From Christiangramia aestuarii (lineage in GTDB: Bacteria; Bacteroidota; Bacteroidia; Flavobacteriales; Flavobacteriaceae), in assembly GCF_009735585.1 (NCBI RefSeq), contig NZ_VJVW01000002.1, forward strand, positions 124,001 through 188,000: 64,000 nucleotides of DNA. The letters run 5' to 3'. A program made the position numbers and the translations under genes. Below the pieces are notes generated by a model, which was given only the letters and a program-made list of their open reading frames with translations, was not told the DNA's origin and ran no database searches. Positions 25,301 to 32,687 of this stretch are shown here, one piece after another; within the stretch, counting starts at the first letter, position 1; each line of letters begins with the position of its first letter.

Positions 25301-26644
25301 ATAGGAGTCTTGTGCAGTAAACTCAAAGGGATGTATTCCCCAGTCTGACTGTACGGGGTTCCAGGTTACAGTTGTTGAAGTAGGATTTGCTGCCGTTGAA
25401 GGAAGCGCTGGTATTGAGGCTCCTGCGGGCAAACTGGCTGTTACAATTTGTACAAGATCTTCGGTATCCGGATCTGAGGCCTGGATTGGCAGAGATATCG
25501 CAGTGCCGGGTTCATATTGAACTACAGCAGCATCAGCTAAGGTTGGCGGGACATCAAATTCTGGTTTTAAACTAACCACAATTGTTATTGAAGTTAATGT
25601 TTGAACACCATTTAAATCCTGCGCAATAAAATTTATGACAGATGTTCCCAACTGGCTTGCCGTTGGTGTCCAGGAAAAACTGGTTTGAACAGGGTTAGCC
25701 ACCGAAGGTGGGTTAAATGTAGTGCCAGTGGGCAACCCCACTGCTGAAAGGCTTACCAAATCTCCAGCATCAGAATCTGAAGCTTTAATATCAAAAGTTA
25801 AATGATCGTTGGGTCTCAATTCGTAAATTTGTCCATCAGCCGGAGTAATTGAATAGTCAAAAGTTGGAGCAGTAGATTGTCCGGCTACTTTTATAATTAA
25901 ATCAACAATTGTTTTAGTTTGTCCATCTTCAAGTACGATTGCGGCATTGTACAAGCTTCCTACAGGTTTTCCTACGGTATTAAAACTGACTATCCCTGAA
26001 GGAGAAATTGAAAGACCCGCAGGTTGGGTAAATCCATAGCTACTACCGGATACCTCCATACTTGTTGCGAGTCGAAAAGATACGGCATCTCCGTCCGGAT
26101 CGTTGTAAGGAACTGTAAAAGTGGCTGAAGTCATTTCCCCAGGCAGGTTTACGATAGGAGGTAAATTTCCTATTGGAGGATGGTTTCCTGTACCAACATT
26201 AACGGTTGCCTCTATGCGGAAGTAGCCATTTGCATTATTGCTTAGAGTACCTATTCTACAACAAGATTCATGGTATACAAGAAAGTTTCCACTGTTAGCA
26301 TAAGTATGAGTAAAAGTAGCTGTTCCAAACATCCATTCTGATGTGGAGGATGTAACCGTTGGCTGTACATTGACGCTGTTTCCATCACCTAAATAAATAT
26401 AATGGTATGGCATGGTTCCCCAGCTCGCTCTATATGCTACATCAAGTTTAAACTCTATGGTATTGGGAGACCCCGCCACAGGACGCCAGGTTAGGGTTCC
26501 ATATCTAAAGTGAGAAGCGTAAGACGCAGTTGAGGCAAAAAGAGCACAAAAGAGGAATGCTGTGGAAACGATTTTAGGAATTTTAAAATTCCAAATCCTG
26601 TCCTTCTGCAAGAACTTTTTGGAGTGAGATAAAGTTGTTTTCAT
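22349..26644 (-). CDS. Large T9SS-secreted adhesin with cadherin-like, SprB and EF-hand-like repeats
   Basis: A 1431-residue predicted surface protein. Order: long signal peptide (about 1-43, ending TASYA); an N-terminal domain beginning SHFRYGTLTWRP; several cadherin/He_PIG-type Ig-like domains (about 165-560); one SprB-type repeat (about 565-635, VTGGTAPFTYSW); four near-identical 84-residue repeats (about 640-975), each with DADGNGSITAAD and two Cys; an HYR-like domain; a domain starting FVTGGGWI; and a C-terminal type A T9SS sorting domain (MSIAPNPIQSNAVVQF ... SGYYIFQLK). It should be exported by SprA and anchored or released by PorU-type processing. Likely a calcium-stiffened adhesin (inference). 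Isolated transcription unit. Confidence 0.88.
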   Translation of the reverse strand: MKTTLSHSKKFLQKDRIWNFKIPKIVSTAFLFCALFASTASYASHFRYGTLTWRPVAGSPNTIEFKLDVAYRASWGTMPYHYIYLGDGNSVNVQPTVTSSTSEWMFGTATFTHTYANSGNFLVYHESCCRIGTLSNNANGYFRIEATVNVGTGNHPPIGNLPPIVNLPGEMTSATFTVPYNDPDGDAVSFRLATSMEVSGSSYGFTQPAGLSISPSGIVSFNTVGKPVGSLYNAAIVLEDGQTKTIVDLIIKVAGQSTAPTFDYSITPADGQIYELRPNDHLTFDIKASDSDAGDLVSLSAVGLPTGTTFNPPSVANPVQTSFSWTPTASQLGTSVINFIAQDLNGVQTLTSITIVVSLKPEFDVPPTLADAAVVQYEPGTAISLPIQASDPDTEDLVQIVTASLPAGASIPALPSTAANPTSTTVTWNPVQSDWGIHPFEFTAQDSYEEERNHAFEIIVNSQPSITSAPVTSVVAGTEYTYQITATDPDIPYGDALAIKISGLPSWLSYTDNGDGTATLSGTPTFEDVGTYQLTVFAEDIYHHGYPNPPQNTQIFDLEVSACNIEIAVDSYSEKICPNSETGYVNTSVTGGTAPFTYSWENSLLNTSDISDVPAGKYVVTVEDGNGCTASAEVTILEEDNTPPTLTTKGATVILDADGNGSITAADVIESASDACGIDNSLTTVSQTSFTCADINVDGVTVDVTVYDSNGNDTTEQAVVTVVDNTAPALTTKGATVILDADGNGSITAADVIASENDACGIDATLTTVSQTSFTCSDINADGVTVDVTVYDNNGNDTTEQAVVTVVDNTDPALTTKVATVILDADGNGSITAADVIESASDACGIDNSLTTVSQTSFTCVDINVDGVIVDVTVYDNNGNDTTEQAVVTVVDNTAPALTTKGGTVNLDADGNGSITAADVIESASDACGINNTLTTVSQTSFTCSDINADGVTVDVTVYDNNGNPTTKQAVITVQDNIAPVIATPVAITQANDSALCGAIISITPPGATDNCSVGIPDGTRNDGLALDAIYPVGTTTITWNVMDHNGNPAEPVVQTVAVTNNVPVITNIQTPLTPVSVESFFALSANVEDNNLKAAQWYFSSNGDFTDLDLAEHTFDGEIVEGNVINTFNNDSFNPQLSPGVYSVKLLVTDHCEETAEFVHDYVVIYDPNGGFVTGGGWIESPENAYTADPTLTGRANFGFNAKYKSGKNNVAEVDGKTNFQFKAGDLHFKSSSHEDMSLVISGSKATYRGIGSINGHNETYKFLVTVIDGELTGSSDIDRYRIKIWNDGNVIYDNNIKNGNTAENADPATAIAGGSIVIHKPKNGGNNSDQSILNSDTESILEIEETMSIAPNPIQSNAVVQFSLNNDASGVLCVYDYSGRMVGELYRGEIHANEFYEVNFYREGLPSGYYIFQLKINNGQSFSRIAALQ
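23720..24727 (-). repeat. Four tandem 252-bp repeats inside the adhesin gene
   Basis: Four consecutive in-frame copies of about 252 bp (84 codons) with very few differences; for example TCCATTTCCATCAGCATCAA recurs almost unchanged once per unit near 23907, 24162, 24414 and 24664. Each unit encodes an EF-hand-like loop, DACGI, and TSFTC. Near identity at DNA level points to recent amplification or gene conversion, and the copy number could vary between isolates. Confidence 0.88.
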
Positions 26645-26901
26645 GGTTTAGTTTTATGTTGATTATTAATTTTCTAGAAGGATTTTGGGATTTATACATC
26701 TATAGAGATTAAGAATCATTTACGGTAACAAAACCTTGAAAGGACTGTACAAATGTGAAGCAGAAAGGGTTTAATCTGCACTGCCAGACATCTATGTTCC
26801 CTGTTAAAAAAATTGTCGCCATAATTGATTTCAGTACATACCAAGGTCTATAGCAGCGCCACGTGAAGAGCCACATATAAAAAATTTGTCTCAAATATCT
26901 T

Positions 26902-26942
26902 TGTAGGGATTAAATATGTAGGGATAAATAATCTGTAAGGAT
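26902..26942 (-). promoter_or_regulatory. Candidate regulator-binding direct repeats upstream of the adhesin
   Basis: TGTAGGGAT at 26902-26910 and 26917-26925 and the variant TGTAAGGAT at 26934-26942, spaced 15 and 17 bp. A fourth, inverted copy is at 27052-27060. They lie about 260-300 bp before the adhesin ATG. Such iterated words commonly bind an activator; the protein is unknown. Confidence 0.35.
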
Positions 26943-27328
26943 TTTAAATCTATAAAAAATTGATTTTTAATTAATTACGATATTTTGATTTTTGGATAAA
27001 GAGTCGATAAAATCTGTCAAAGAATCTTCTTAAAGGTTATTGAGACAAAAAATCCCTACAAATTGCATTGTTAAATGGCTGATCATGAAAAGCTTCAGAA
27101 TAAAATAGTAGGTGAGTTGGAAGTTCATTTCATAATCAACTGCATCCGCATATCAACTTCATTCTACATTATTAATTTATATTTGCGTCATTCCTTCCCT
27201 ACAGGATATAACCAGGTCTTGAAAAATCTGGAAAATCAATGAATATTTTTCGATTCACCGTTTGATCAATTCGAAACGGTCATAACGGTTGATTATAAGG
27301 TATTTATTGTTTTTGCCTAATTATGAGC

Positions 27329-27368
27329 TAACGGTAATTAACGGTGAGCTAACGGTCGGGCTAACGGT
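27329..27368 (+). promoter_or_regulatory. Helically phased TAACGGT array
   Basis: Four TAACGGT words start at 27329, 27339, 27350 and 27362, that is 10, 11 and 12 bp apart, about one per helical turn. A further copy is at 27283 and near-copies at 27274 (AAACGGT) and inverted at about 27256. The array ends about 87 bp before the HsdM-like ATG, in the position of an operator. Confidence 0.45.
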
Positions 27369-27454
27369 GGAATTATTATTCTTAAATAAATCATAACTTT
27401 AGTGCAGTTTATCTGTCTTAACAACAACTTCAAAAAGAACAACCTACCCAATAA

Positions 27455-28603
27455 ATGGCAAAAGCAGACATTGACTTTGAGAAAGAACTCTGGGATGCGG
27501 CTAACGAATTAAGAGGCGCTGTATCTGAAAACAACTATAAGAACTATATATTACCCCTGGTTTTCCTGAAGCACCTTAGCGAACGCTACGAGGCAACGTG
27601 GAATAATAATTTTTTCAAGTTTAAAGCTAGAAAAACAACCATCGATTATAGGGAAAGCGGAGCTAATGGAGCAGCCATGAGAATACTCCCTATATTGCTT
27701 GCCAATCATAACGATTTCAGATTAATAAAGGAATACATTTTTTCAAATAGTATTATTACACACGGTCATCCGCGTGCTATCGTTAGGGCCATACTCTATG
27801 GATTTGCAGTAGATAAAATGCTAAAACAAGATGTCGACAATTTCAACTATCAGTCATTTTTAACTGAACTAGGAAAACAGATAGAAGGTGAATTCAAGCC
27901 TCCGTTTATTAATAATGAAAAATATGAAAGCTGGCTAAAAGATTTCAAACGAGGACTTTCTTTCACTTTACGATGCAACTGTGCAAGAATCCCTGCAAGC
28001 CCTTAGAAATATATTCATTTATATAAGAGACAAAAAAGGCACAAAAGATTCCCTAGTTAATTTGGTTGCTACGATCCTGAAACTAAAGGATCAGGCATCT
28101 CTACTGTTATTGGAGGCATTTATCTTGCTGTAAAATATTATAAGAAACCTCAAAAGGCTATTTTTAAAGCTGTCAACTCCATTGGAACAGATTCAGATAG
28201 TATTGCAGCTTTTGCAGGTGGATTGATAGGCTCACTTTACGATTCGGAAATTATTCCTGAAAATTGGAAAGGAGTACAGGATTCAGACTATTTAAGTAGG
28301 ATTGCGGAAGATCTATTTAAAATTTGGGATCAAGGTATAGCCTCTTCGGCTTCATCTGATTTAGAATTGATATCTAAATCCCTCAATAAAATTGAATCTG
28401 ACAATTATATGGAAAAAGAACAAATTCATTTTGAACCATTAGGGAAAGGAATCATTACTGGTATTGACAGACAAAAAACACTTACCAAAGGAAAGTACAA
28501 TTTGATCATTGATGTGAACTTTGATAATGGCCAGTCTTGTAAATTTTCGAAACTATTAGAAATCAAAGAAAACGCTCACATAAAAAGTTTTCAACAGGTT
28601 TAA
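27455..28603 (+). pseudogene. Chimeric remnant: HsdM N-terminus fused to a frameshifted ADP-ribosylglycohydrolase
   Basis: The first 47 or so codons (MAKADIDFEKELWDAANELR ... LKHLSERYEA) are the N-terminus of a type I restriction-modification methyltransferase (HsdM_N). The frame then continues directly into the middle of an ADP-ribosylglycohydrolase-like protein: YRESGANGAAMRILPI and ITHGHPRA are family motifs. The reading shifts by +1 near 27953, stays in the second frame to about 28060 (DFLSLYDATVQESLQALRN), and returns to the first frame near 28070, where YDPETKGSG and the metal motif GTDSDSIAAFAGG follow, ending at TAA 28601. The methylase catalytic part, specificity and restriction subunits, and the glycohydrolase N-terminus (first Asp cluster) are all absent. 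The translated first piece would be 183 residues. Interpreted as a deletion scar of a defence locus. Confidence 0.8.
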
Positions 28604-28662
28604 ATCTAAATACTATAAATAATGAATTTAGGGCGGTACACCTGGCCATAAAAATCAGCATT

Positions 28663-28703
28663 AAAAAACCCTAACAATCTTACTATTAGATTATTAGGGT
28701 TTT
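28663..28703 (-). terminator. Terminator of tRNA-Arg
   Basis: Inverted repeat AAAACCCTAA / TTAGGGTTTT (about 28665-28674 with 28694-28703). On the minus strand it follows the tRNA 3' end within 10 bp and ends in a T run. Confidence 0.75.
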
Positions 28704-28709
28704 ATTCTG

Positions 28710-28783
28710 TGACCTCGGCAGGATTCAAACCTGCAACCTTCTGAGCCGTAATCAGATGCGCTATTCAGTTGCGCCACGAGGCC
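28710..28783 (-). tRNA. tRNA-Arg (anticodon ACG)
   Basis: A 74-nt cloverleaf on the minus strand: acceptor GGCCTCG pairs with CGAGGTC, D stem GCGC/GCGC, anticodon stem TCTGA/TCAGA around loop TTACGGC (anticodon ACG, read as ICG after deamination), T stem GCAGG/CCTGC with loop TTTGAAT, discriminator A. CCA is not encoded. It borders the decayed defence-gene region; I found no second copy of its 3' end in the window that would mark an attachment site. Confidence 0.95.
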
Positions 28784-28870
28784 TTTAAATTGCTGCTCTG
28801 CTGTTCTGCAAAGCGGGTGCAAATATATTGTTTATTTTAAAACCTGAAAAGTTTATGGAGATTTTTTCCT

Positions 28871-29146
28871 CTAAATTATTTCGGCACTTAATCCCGCATC
28901 GAGCAATTTGGAACATCGAGGCTTCAGATCTTCGTAAGGCCCCGTTTTCACGGTGCATTTTCCCTTATAATGTACCAGGATCGAACATTGTTCGGCCTGC
29001 TCTGGAGTATGATCGCAGGCATAAATAAGGGTTTCTATTACGTGATCGAAGGTATTATAGTCGTCATTATAAAGTATGATCTCGTTTTGCTTTTTCTTCT
29101 TGGTCTTTACGTCAACCTTTTCTAATAATTCTTCTTTCGTACTCAT
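28871..29146 (-). CDS. clpS: ATP-dependent Clp protease adaptor ClpS
   Basis: Adaptor that delivers N-degron substrates to ClpA/ClpC with ClpP. The core has ILYNDDYNTFDHV (substrate-pocket region with the Asn-Asp motif) and the CTVKTGPYEDL strand. The 91-residue product starts at ATG 29146; an in-frame TTG two codons upstream is less likely. It lies downstream of prmA and tpiA on the same strand, a Bacteroidetes gene order I recognise. Confidence 0.92.
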   Translation of the reverse strand: MSTKEELLEKVDVKTKKKKQNEIILYNDDYNTFDHVIETLIYACDHTPEQAEQCSILVHYKGKCTVKTGPYEDLKPRCSKLLDAGLSAEII

Positions 29147-29200
29147 CTTCAAAAATTTCTCTTCTACATGTCGTTAAAGATACAAATTATGATAAAAACC

Positions 29201-30034
29201 TCAGCGTGAAAACTTTGCAGCCACCCAGTCGTTCCTTTCAAAATTCTCTACAAAATCCAAACCAAGCTTTTCACAGGCTTTGGTAATGGCAGGCAGGTCG
29301 GCTTTATAAAAGCCGCTGAAAAATATATTCCCATCTGGATTCAGACATTTCTCATAAATAGGCATATCCCGAAGCAAAATGTTCAGGTTTATGTTAGCCA
29401 GGATCATGTCATATTTCCTGCCTTCCAGTAGTTCAGCCCCGCCTTCTTCCACATTAATATGTTCACAATCGTTCCTCGAAATATTCTCCAGGGTGTTCAG
29501 ATAACACCAGTTGTCTATATCTATGGCGTCTATGCTTTTCGCCCCTTTCATTGCAGTAAGGATCGCCAGGACTCCCGTCCCCGACCCCATGTCGAGAACC
29601 GATTTCCCTTCCCAGTCGTTCTTCAAAATGTGCTGAATCATCATATGGGTGGTAGCGTGATGGCCTGTACCAAAAGACATCTTTGGCTCGATCACGATAT
29701 CGTACTCGGTATCTGGCTTTTCATGAAATGGAGCTCTTACACTGCATATTTCATCCACCAGGATCGGAGTAAAGTTCTTTTCCCATTCCTCGTTCCAGTT
29801 AACCCTCTCGATCTCCTTGACATCATAACTAATTTTAAAATCTTCTTCCTGCAGAATATGGACATTAGCCAAAAGGTCTTCTTCATATTCTTCTTCAGGA
29901 ATATAGGCGGTGATGCCGTCATCGTTTTCCACGAAGCTTTCAAAACCCAGGTAGCCTAATTCGGCAATAAGAATTTCAGAAGCCGGCTGAACCGGCTCTA
30001 TAGTAAAATGAAATTCCAGATAATTTCCTGCCAT
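29201..30034 (-). CDS. prmA: Ribosomal protein L11 methyltransferase
   Basis: SAM-dependent enzyme that trimethylates ribosomal protein L11. The 277 residues comprise an N-terminal L11-binding domain and a Rossmann methyltransferase domain with VLDMGSGTGVLAI (SAM motif I), DAIDID, and MILANINLNIL, which matches the NIL[AL]N-type motif of the family. It starts at ATG 30034, only 2 bp after the tpiA stop, and is followed by clpS. Confidence 0.95.
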   Translation of the reverse strand: MAGNYLEFHFTIEPVQPASEILIAELGYLGFESFVENDDGITAYIPEEEYEEDLLANVHILQEEDFKISYDVKEIERVNWNEEWEKNFTPILVDEICSVRAPFHEKPDTEYDIVIEPKMSFGTGHHATTHMMIQHILKNDWEGKSVLDMGSGTGVLAILTAMKGAKSIDAIDIDNWCYLNTLENISRNDCEHINVEEGGAELLEGRKYDMILANINLNILLRDMPIYEKCLNPDGNIFFSGFYKADLPAITKACEKLGLDFVENFERNDWVAAKFSR

Positions 30035-30036
30035 TA

Positions 30037-30789
30037 TTAAAATGAGTTTACGATCTCTACAAAATCAACCGCATTAAGGCTGGCACCACCTATAAGGCCG
30101 CCATCCACATCTTCCTTGGCAAAGATCTCCTTCGCATTATTCGGCTTTACACTTCCTCCATAAAGGATGGAAGTATTCTCTGCCACTTCTTTACCAATAT
30201 TCTTCTCAAGCAAAGTTCTGATATGCTTATGCATTTCCTGAGCCTGCTCGGGACTGGCCGTTTCACCCGTACCTATCGCCCATACCGGCTCATAGGCCAG
30301 GATGATATTCTTCCAGGCGCTCTTAGGCAAGTTAAAAAGACTTTCCTTCAACTGGCTTTCTACCAGGTCGAAATGTCTGTCGTTCTTACGATCTTCAAGT
30401 TCTTCCCCAAAACAGAAAATAACGGTCATTTCCTTATCGATAGCCGTCTGCACTTTTTTAGCAAGAAGCTCATTGGTTTCGTGGAAATAGGCGCGACGTT
30501 CACTGTGACCCAGGATCACTGTAGTAACGCCCACACTTTTTAACATCTCTGCGGAAACTTCGCCGGTAAAGGCTCCTTTCTCGCTTTCATGCATATTCTG
30601 GGCTGCGACGATCACCGGAGTGTCCTTCAAAGCCTGGAACGTAGGATACAGGTTCGTGAAAGAAGGAGCAACCATCACTGTAGCTTCAGGGTCCTTGACC
30701 ATCTGAAGTTTTAACTTCCCAAGAAGCTCTTCAGTTTCTGCAAGGTCATTATTCATTTTCCAGTTTCCGGCAACTATTTTTTCTCTCAT
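30037..30789 (-). CDS. tpiA: Triose-phosphate isomerase
   Basis: Interconverts dihydroxyacetone phosphate and glyceraldehyde-3-phosphate. The 250-residue TIM barrel shows the N-terminal GNWKMN (catalytic Lys), LGHSERRAYF (electrophilic His), AYEPVWAIGTG (catalytic Glu and loop 6), and the phosphate-binding end YGGSVKPNN ... GGLIGGASL. Start ATG 30789. First gene of a tpiA-prmA-clpS run. Confidence 0.97.
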   Translation of the reverse strand: MREKIVAGNWKMNNDLAETEELLGKLKLQMVKDPEATVMVAPSFTNLYPTFQALKDTPVIVAAQNMHESEKGAFTGEVSAEMLKSVGVTTVILGHSERRAYFHETNELLAKKVQTAIDKEMTVIFCFGEELEDRKNDRHFDLVESQLKESLFNLPKSAWKNIILAYEPVWAIGTGETASPEQAQEMHKHIRTLLEKNIGKEVAENTSILYGGSVKPNNAKEIFAKEDVDGGLIGGASLNAVDFVEIVNSF

Positions 30790-30937
30790 GATTTTTAATG
30801 TTTTGGTTCGAAAGTTCTGTTAACCGCTGAGATGCTCAGCAGCGCTAACAAATATAAGCAAAGCAGAAATTACTGACTCTTAAACCAAAGCCAAACCTTG
30901 AATTTTTAGGAAGTTTTCAACGACTTAAAGGGATTTT

Positions 30938-32032
30938 TTATAATTCGATATCTGAAGCGTCGAACCAGTGTTTTTTCTGGGTTATAGTCCCCTCTCTTAA
31001 AGTAAGAAAGCCGGGATTGGAACGCACAATGGTCTTAAGTGCAGTCTCGTCTGTCTGGTAAAAATCGAAATTCAGGTTGTATTCTTTCTTCAGCTCAGTT
31101 TGAAATTCGCTGCCTGAAGCTGTAAGTCCTATCACTTTATAGCCTTTTTGCAAGGCTTCTTCGCTAAGGGATTTTACAGCCTTATAGCCTTCAAGTTCGG
31201 TAGACCTTAGATTATAGGCCACGATAAGCAAAACTTTATCGGCTTCCAGTACCTCCTGGGTGATATCCCCTTCTTCCCCTTCTATCACGAAATCGTGGAT
31301 TGGAGGGATGGCATTTTCGCCGGTTTGCGAGGTTTCCACACCAATGAACTCACCATCGATCTGAGGGTAGGCACCCTTATTCTTAATGAGCTTCTCCTCC
31401 CCGTTCACCCTGAACTTCCAGGTATAGGTTACTTCTGCCTTTTCAGCGCCTTCCGGAAGTTTCATTTTTTCGGGAATATTATTTTTTATTTTATAGGGTC
31501 TGAAATCGAATACAGGCAAATGCATCAAAACATGATAACAAAAGGCAAAACAGGCCATGAAGGACCCAAAAACCACCCATTTATGGTATTTAACAGGGAA
31601 TATCGGGTTGATATATTTCTGATTAAAAAATATAATGAGTATCAATATCAGTAAGATCACGTCCTTATAAAATGACTCCCAGGGCGTAAGCGGGATGGCA
31701 TCTCCAAAGCATCCGCAATCGGTCACTTTATTGAAATAAGCCGAATAGAACGTAAGAAACGTAAAGAAAATGATCATTAGCAGCAGGCTCCAGCTGGTGA
31801 ACTTTGGCGCGTAACCAATAAGCAGCATGATCCCTACTACCAGCTCAAAGATCACTAAAAGTATGGCAATGATGAGGGCAAAGGGTATAAGAAATGGGAT
31901 ATCCAGAACAGGCTCGCTGAAATATTCCTGCAGTTTGTAAGAGAAGCCAACCGGGTCGTTCAGTTTTATAAATCCGGAAAAAATAAATAGAACTCCTACC
32001 AGGATCCTGGCGATACTTACAACTGCTTTCAT
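30938..32032 (-). CDS. BT_3928-family DoxX-like membrane protein
   Basis: A 364-residue protein with an N-terminal DoxX/MauE-type four-helix membrane domain (IARILVGVLFIFSGFIKLND) that includes a CGCFGDAIPLT motif, two more helices, and a soluble C-terminal part (about residues 235-364) that looks like a thioredoxin fold without a redox Cys pair (LLIVAYNLRSTEL, VIGLTASG). The family is typical of Bacteroidetes next to DUF1599 and tpiA, as here. The role is unknown; quinone- or thiol-linked redox work is suggested by DoxX relatives. Confidence 0.82.
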   Translation of the reverse strand: MKAVVSIARILVGVLFIFSGFIKLNDPVGFSYKLQEYFSEPVLDIPFLIPFALIIAILLVIFELVVGIMLLIGYAPKFTSWSLLLMIIFFTFLTFYSAYFNKVTDCGCFGDAIPLTPWESFYKDVILLILILIIFFNQKYINPIFPVKYHKWVVFGSFMACFAFCYHVLMHLPVFDFRPYKIKNNIPEKMKLPEGAEKAEVTYTWKFRVNGEEKLIKNKGAYPQIDGEFIGVETSQTGENAIPPIHDFVIEGEEGDITQEVLEADKVLLIVAYNLRSTELEGYKAVKSLSEEALQKGYKVIGLTASGSEFQTELKKEYNLNFDFYQTDETALKTIVRSNPGFLTLREGTITQKKHWFDASDIEL

Positions 32033-32039
32033 AATAAGG

Positions 32040-32672
32040 TTATTTGGCTACAGGTTTTTCTTCGGCTTCACTGAAATGGATCATGGCGAAAACAGCATAA
32101 TTTATCATATCCTGGTAATTGGCCGCAATGCCTTCACTTACCAGGGTCTTGCCTTTATTATCCTCTATTTGCTTTACGCGAAGTAATTTCTGAATGATAA
32201 GATCTGTAAGGGAACTAATGCGCATATCTCGCCAGGCCTCGCCATAATCGTGATTCTTGTTCATCATGAGATCCTTGGTCTCCTGGATCTTTTCATCATA
32301 AAGAGCTATGGCCTCCTCCGGGTTCAGGTCTGGTTGATCTGCTATGCCTTTGTCCAGCTGAATAAGCGCCATCACAGAATAATTGATGATGCCTATAAAT
32401 TCTGATTGTTCATCTTCTTCTACCTTGCGAACCTCGCTCTCCTGCAATTGCCTGATGCGCTGCGCCTTTATAAAGATCTGGTCGGTTAGCGACGGCAACC
32501 TTAAAATTCTCCAGGCACAGCCGTAATCTTTCATTTTGTTAAGAAACAAACCGCGGCAGCCTTCGATCACCGCATCGTATTGTTTTGAGGTATCCTGCAT
32601 GAAGTAGATGTAATTTGCGTAAATTTCGGGCAAATATTTCAGATAGTCAAAGTTAATTTCCCGGCTATCCAA
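32040..32672 (-). CDS. DUF1599 protein (two nucleotide-modification-associated domains)
   Basis: A 210-residue protein containing two copies of the DUF1599/Nmad1 domain, one around residues 28-75 (MKDYGCAWRILRLPSLTDQI) and one around 130-175 (NHDYGEAWRDMRISSLTDLI). The domain occurs in predicted nucleotide-modification enzymes, but the activity is not known. The first possible start is a TTG at 32672; no upstream ATG is available before folP, whose start on the other strand is only 15 bp away. It lies 7 bp upstream of the BT_3928 gene, so the two are an operon. Confidence 0.85.
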   Translation of the reverse strand: MDSREINFDYLKYLPEIYANYIYFMQDTSKQYDAVIEGCRGLFLNKMKDYGCAWRILRLPSLTDQIFIKAQRIRQLQESEVRKVEEDEQSEFIGIINYSVMALIQLDKGIADQPDLNPEEAIALYDEKIQETKDLMMNKNHDYGEAWRDMRISSLTDLIIQKLLRVKQIEDNKGKTLVSEGIAANYQDMINYAVFAMIHFSEAEEKPVAK

Positions 32673-32687
32673 AACCTAAAGATTAGC

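Larger units (their letters stand above)
26645..27454. other. 810-bp AT-rich intergenic region with ordered repeats
   Basis: No convincing gene. The left part, upstream of the adhesin start, holds three direct TGTA(G/A)GGAT words (26902, 26917, 26934) and two pairs of perfect inverted repeats whose arms cross: TTTGTCTCAA 26885-26894 with TTGAGACAAA 27040-27049, and TTTGTAGGGATT 26900-26911 with AATCCCTACAAA 27051-27062. The right part, upstream of the HsdM-like start, holds five TAACGGT words (27283, 27329, 27339, 27350, 27362) and AAACGGT at 27274. Confidence 0.55.

Noticed and set aside
26709-26894. 61-codon minus-strand open frame upstream of the adhesin
   Set aside because: Trp/Cys/Phe-rich random-looking product with no start context or homology; more likely part of the leader region.
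28710-28783. Integration site (att duplicate) at tRNA-Arg
   Set aside because: I looked for a second copy of the tRNA 3' end within 21-28.7 kb and saw none, and there is no integrase gene.
29459-29959. Plus-strand open frame across prmA
   Set aside because: Shadow of prmA, whose methyltransferase motifs are clear on the other strand.
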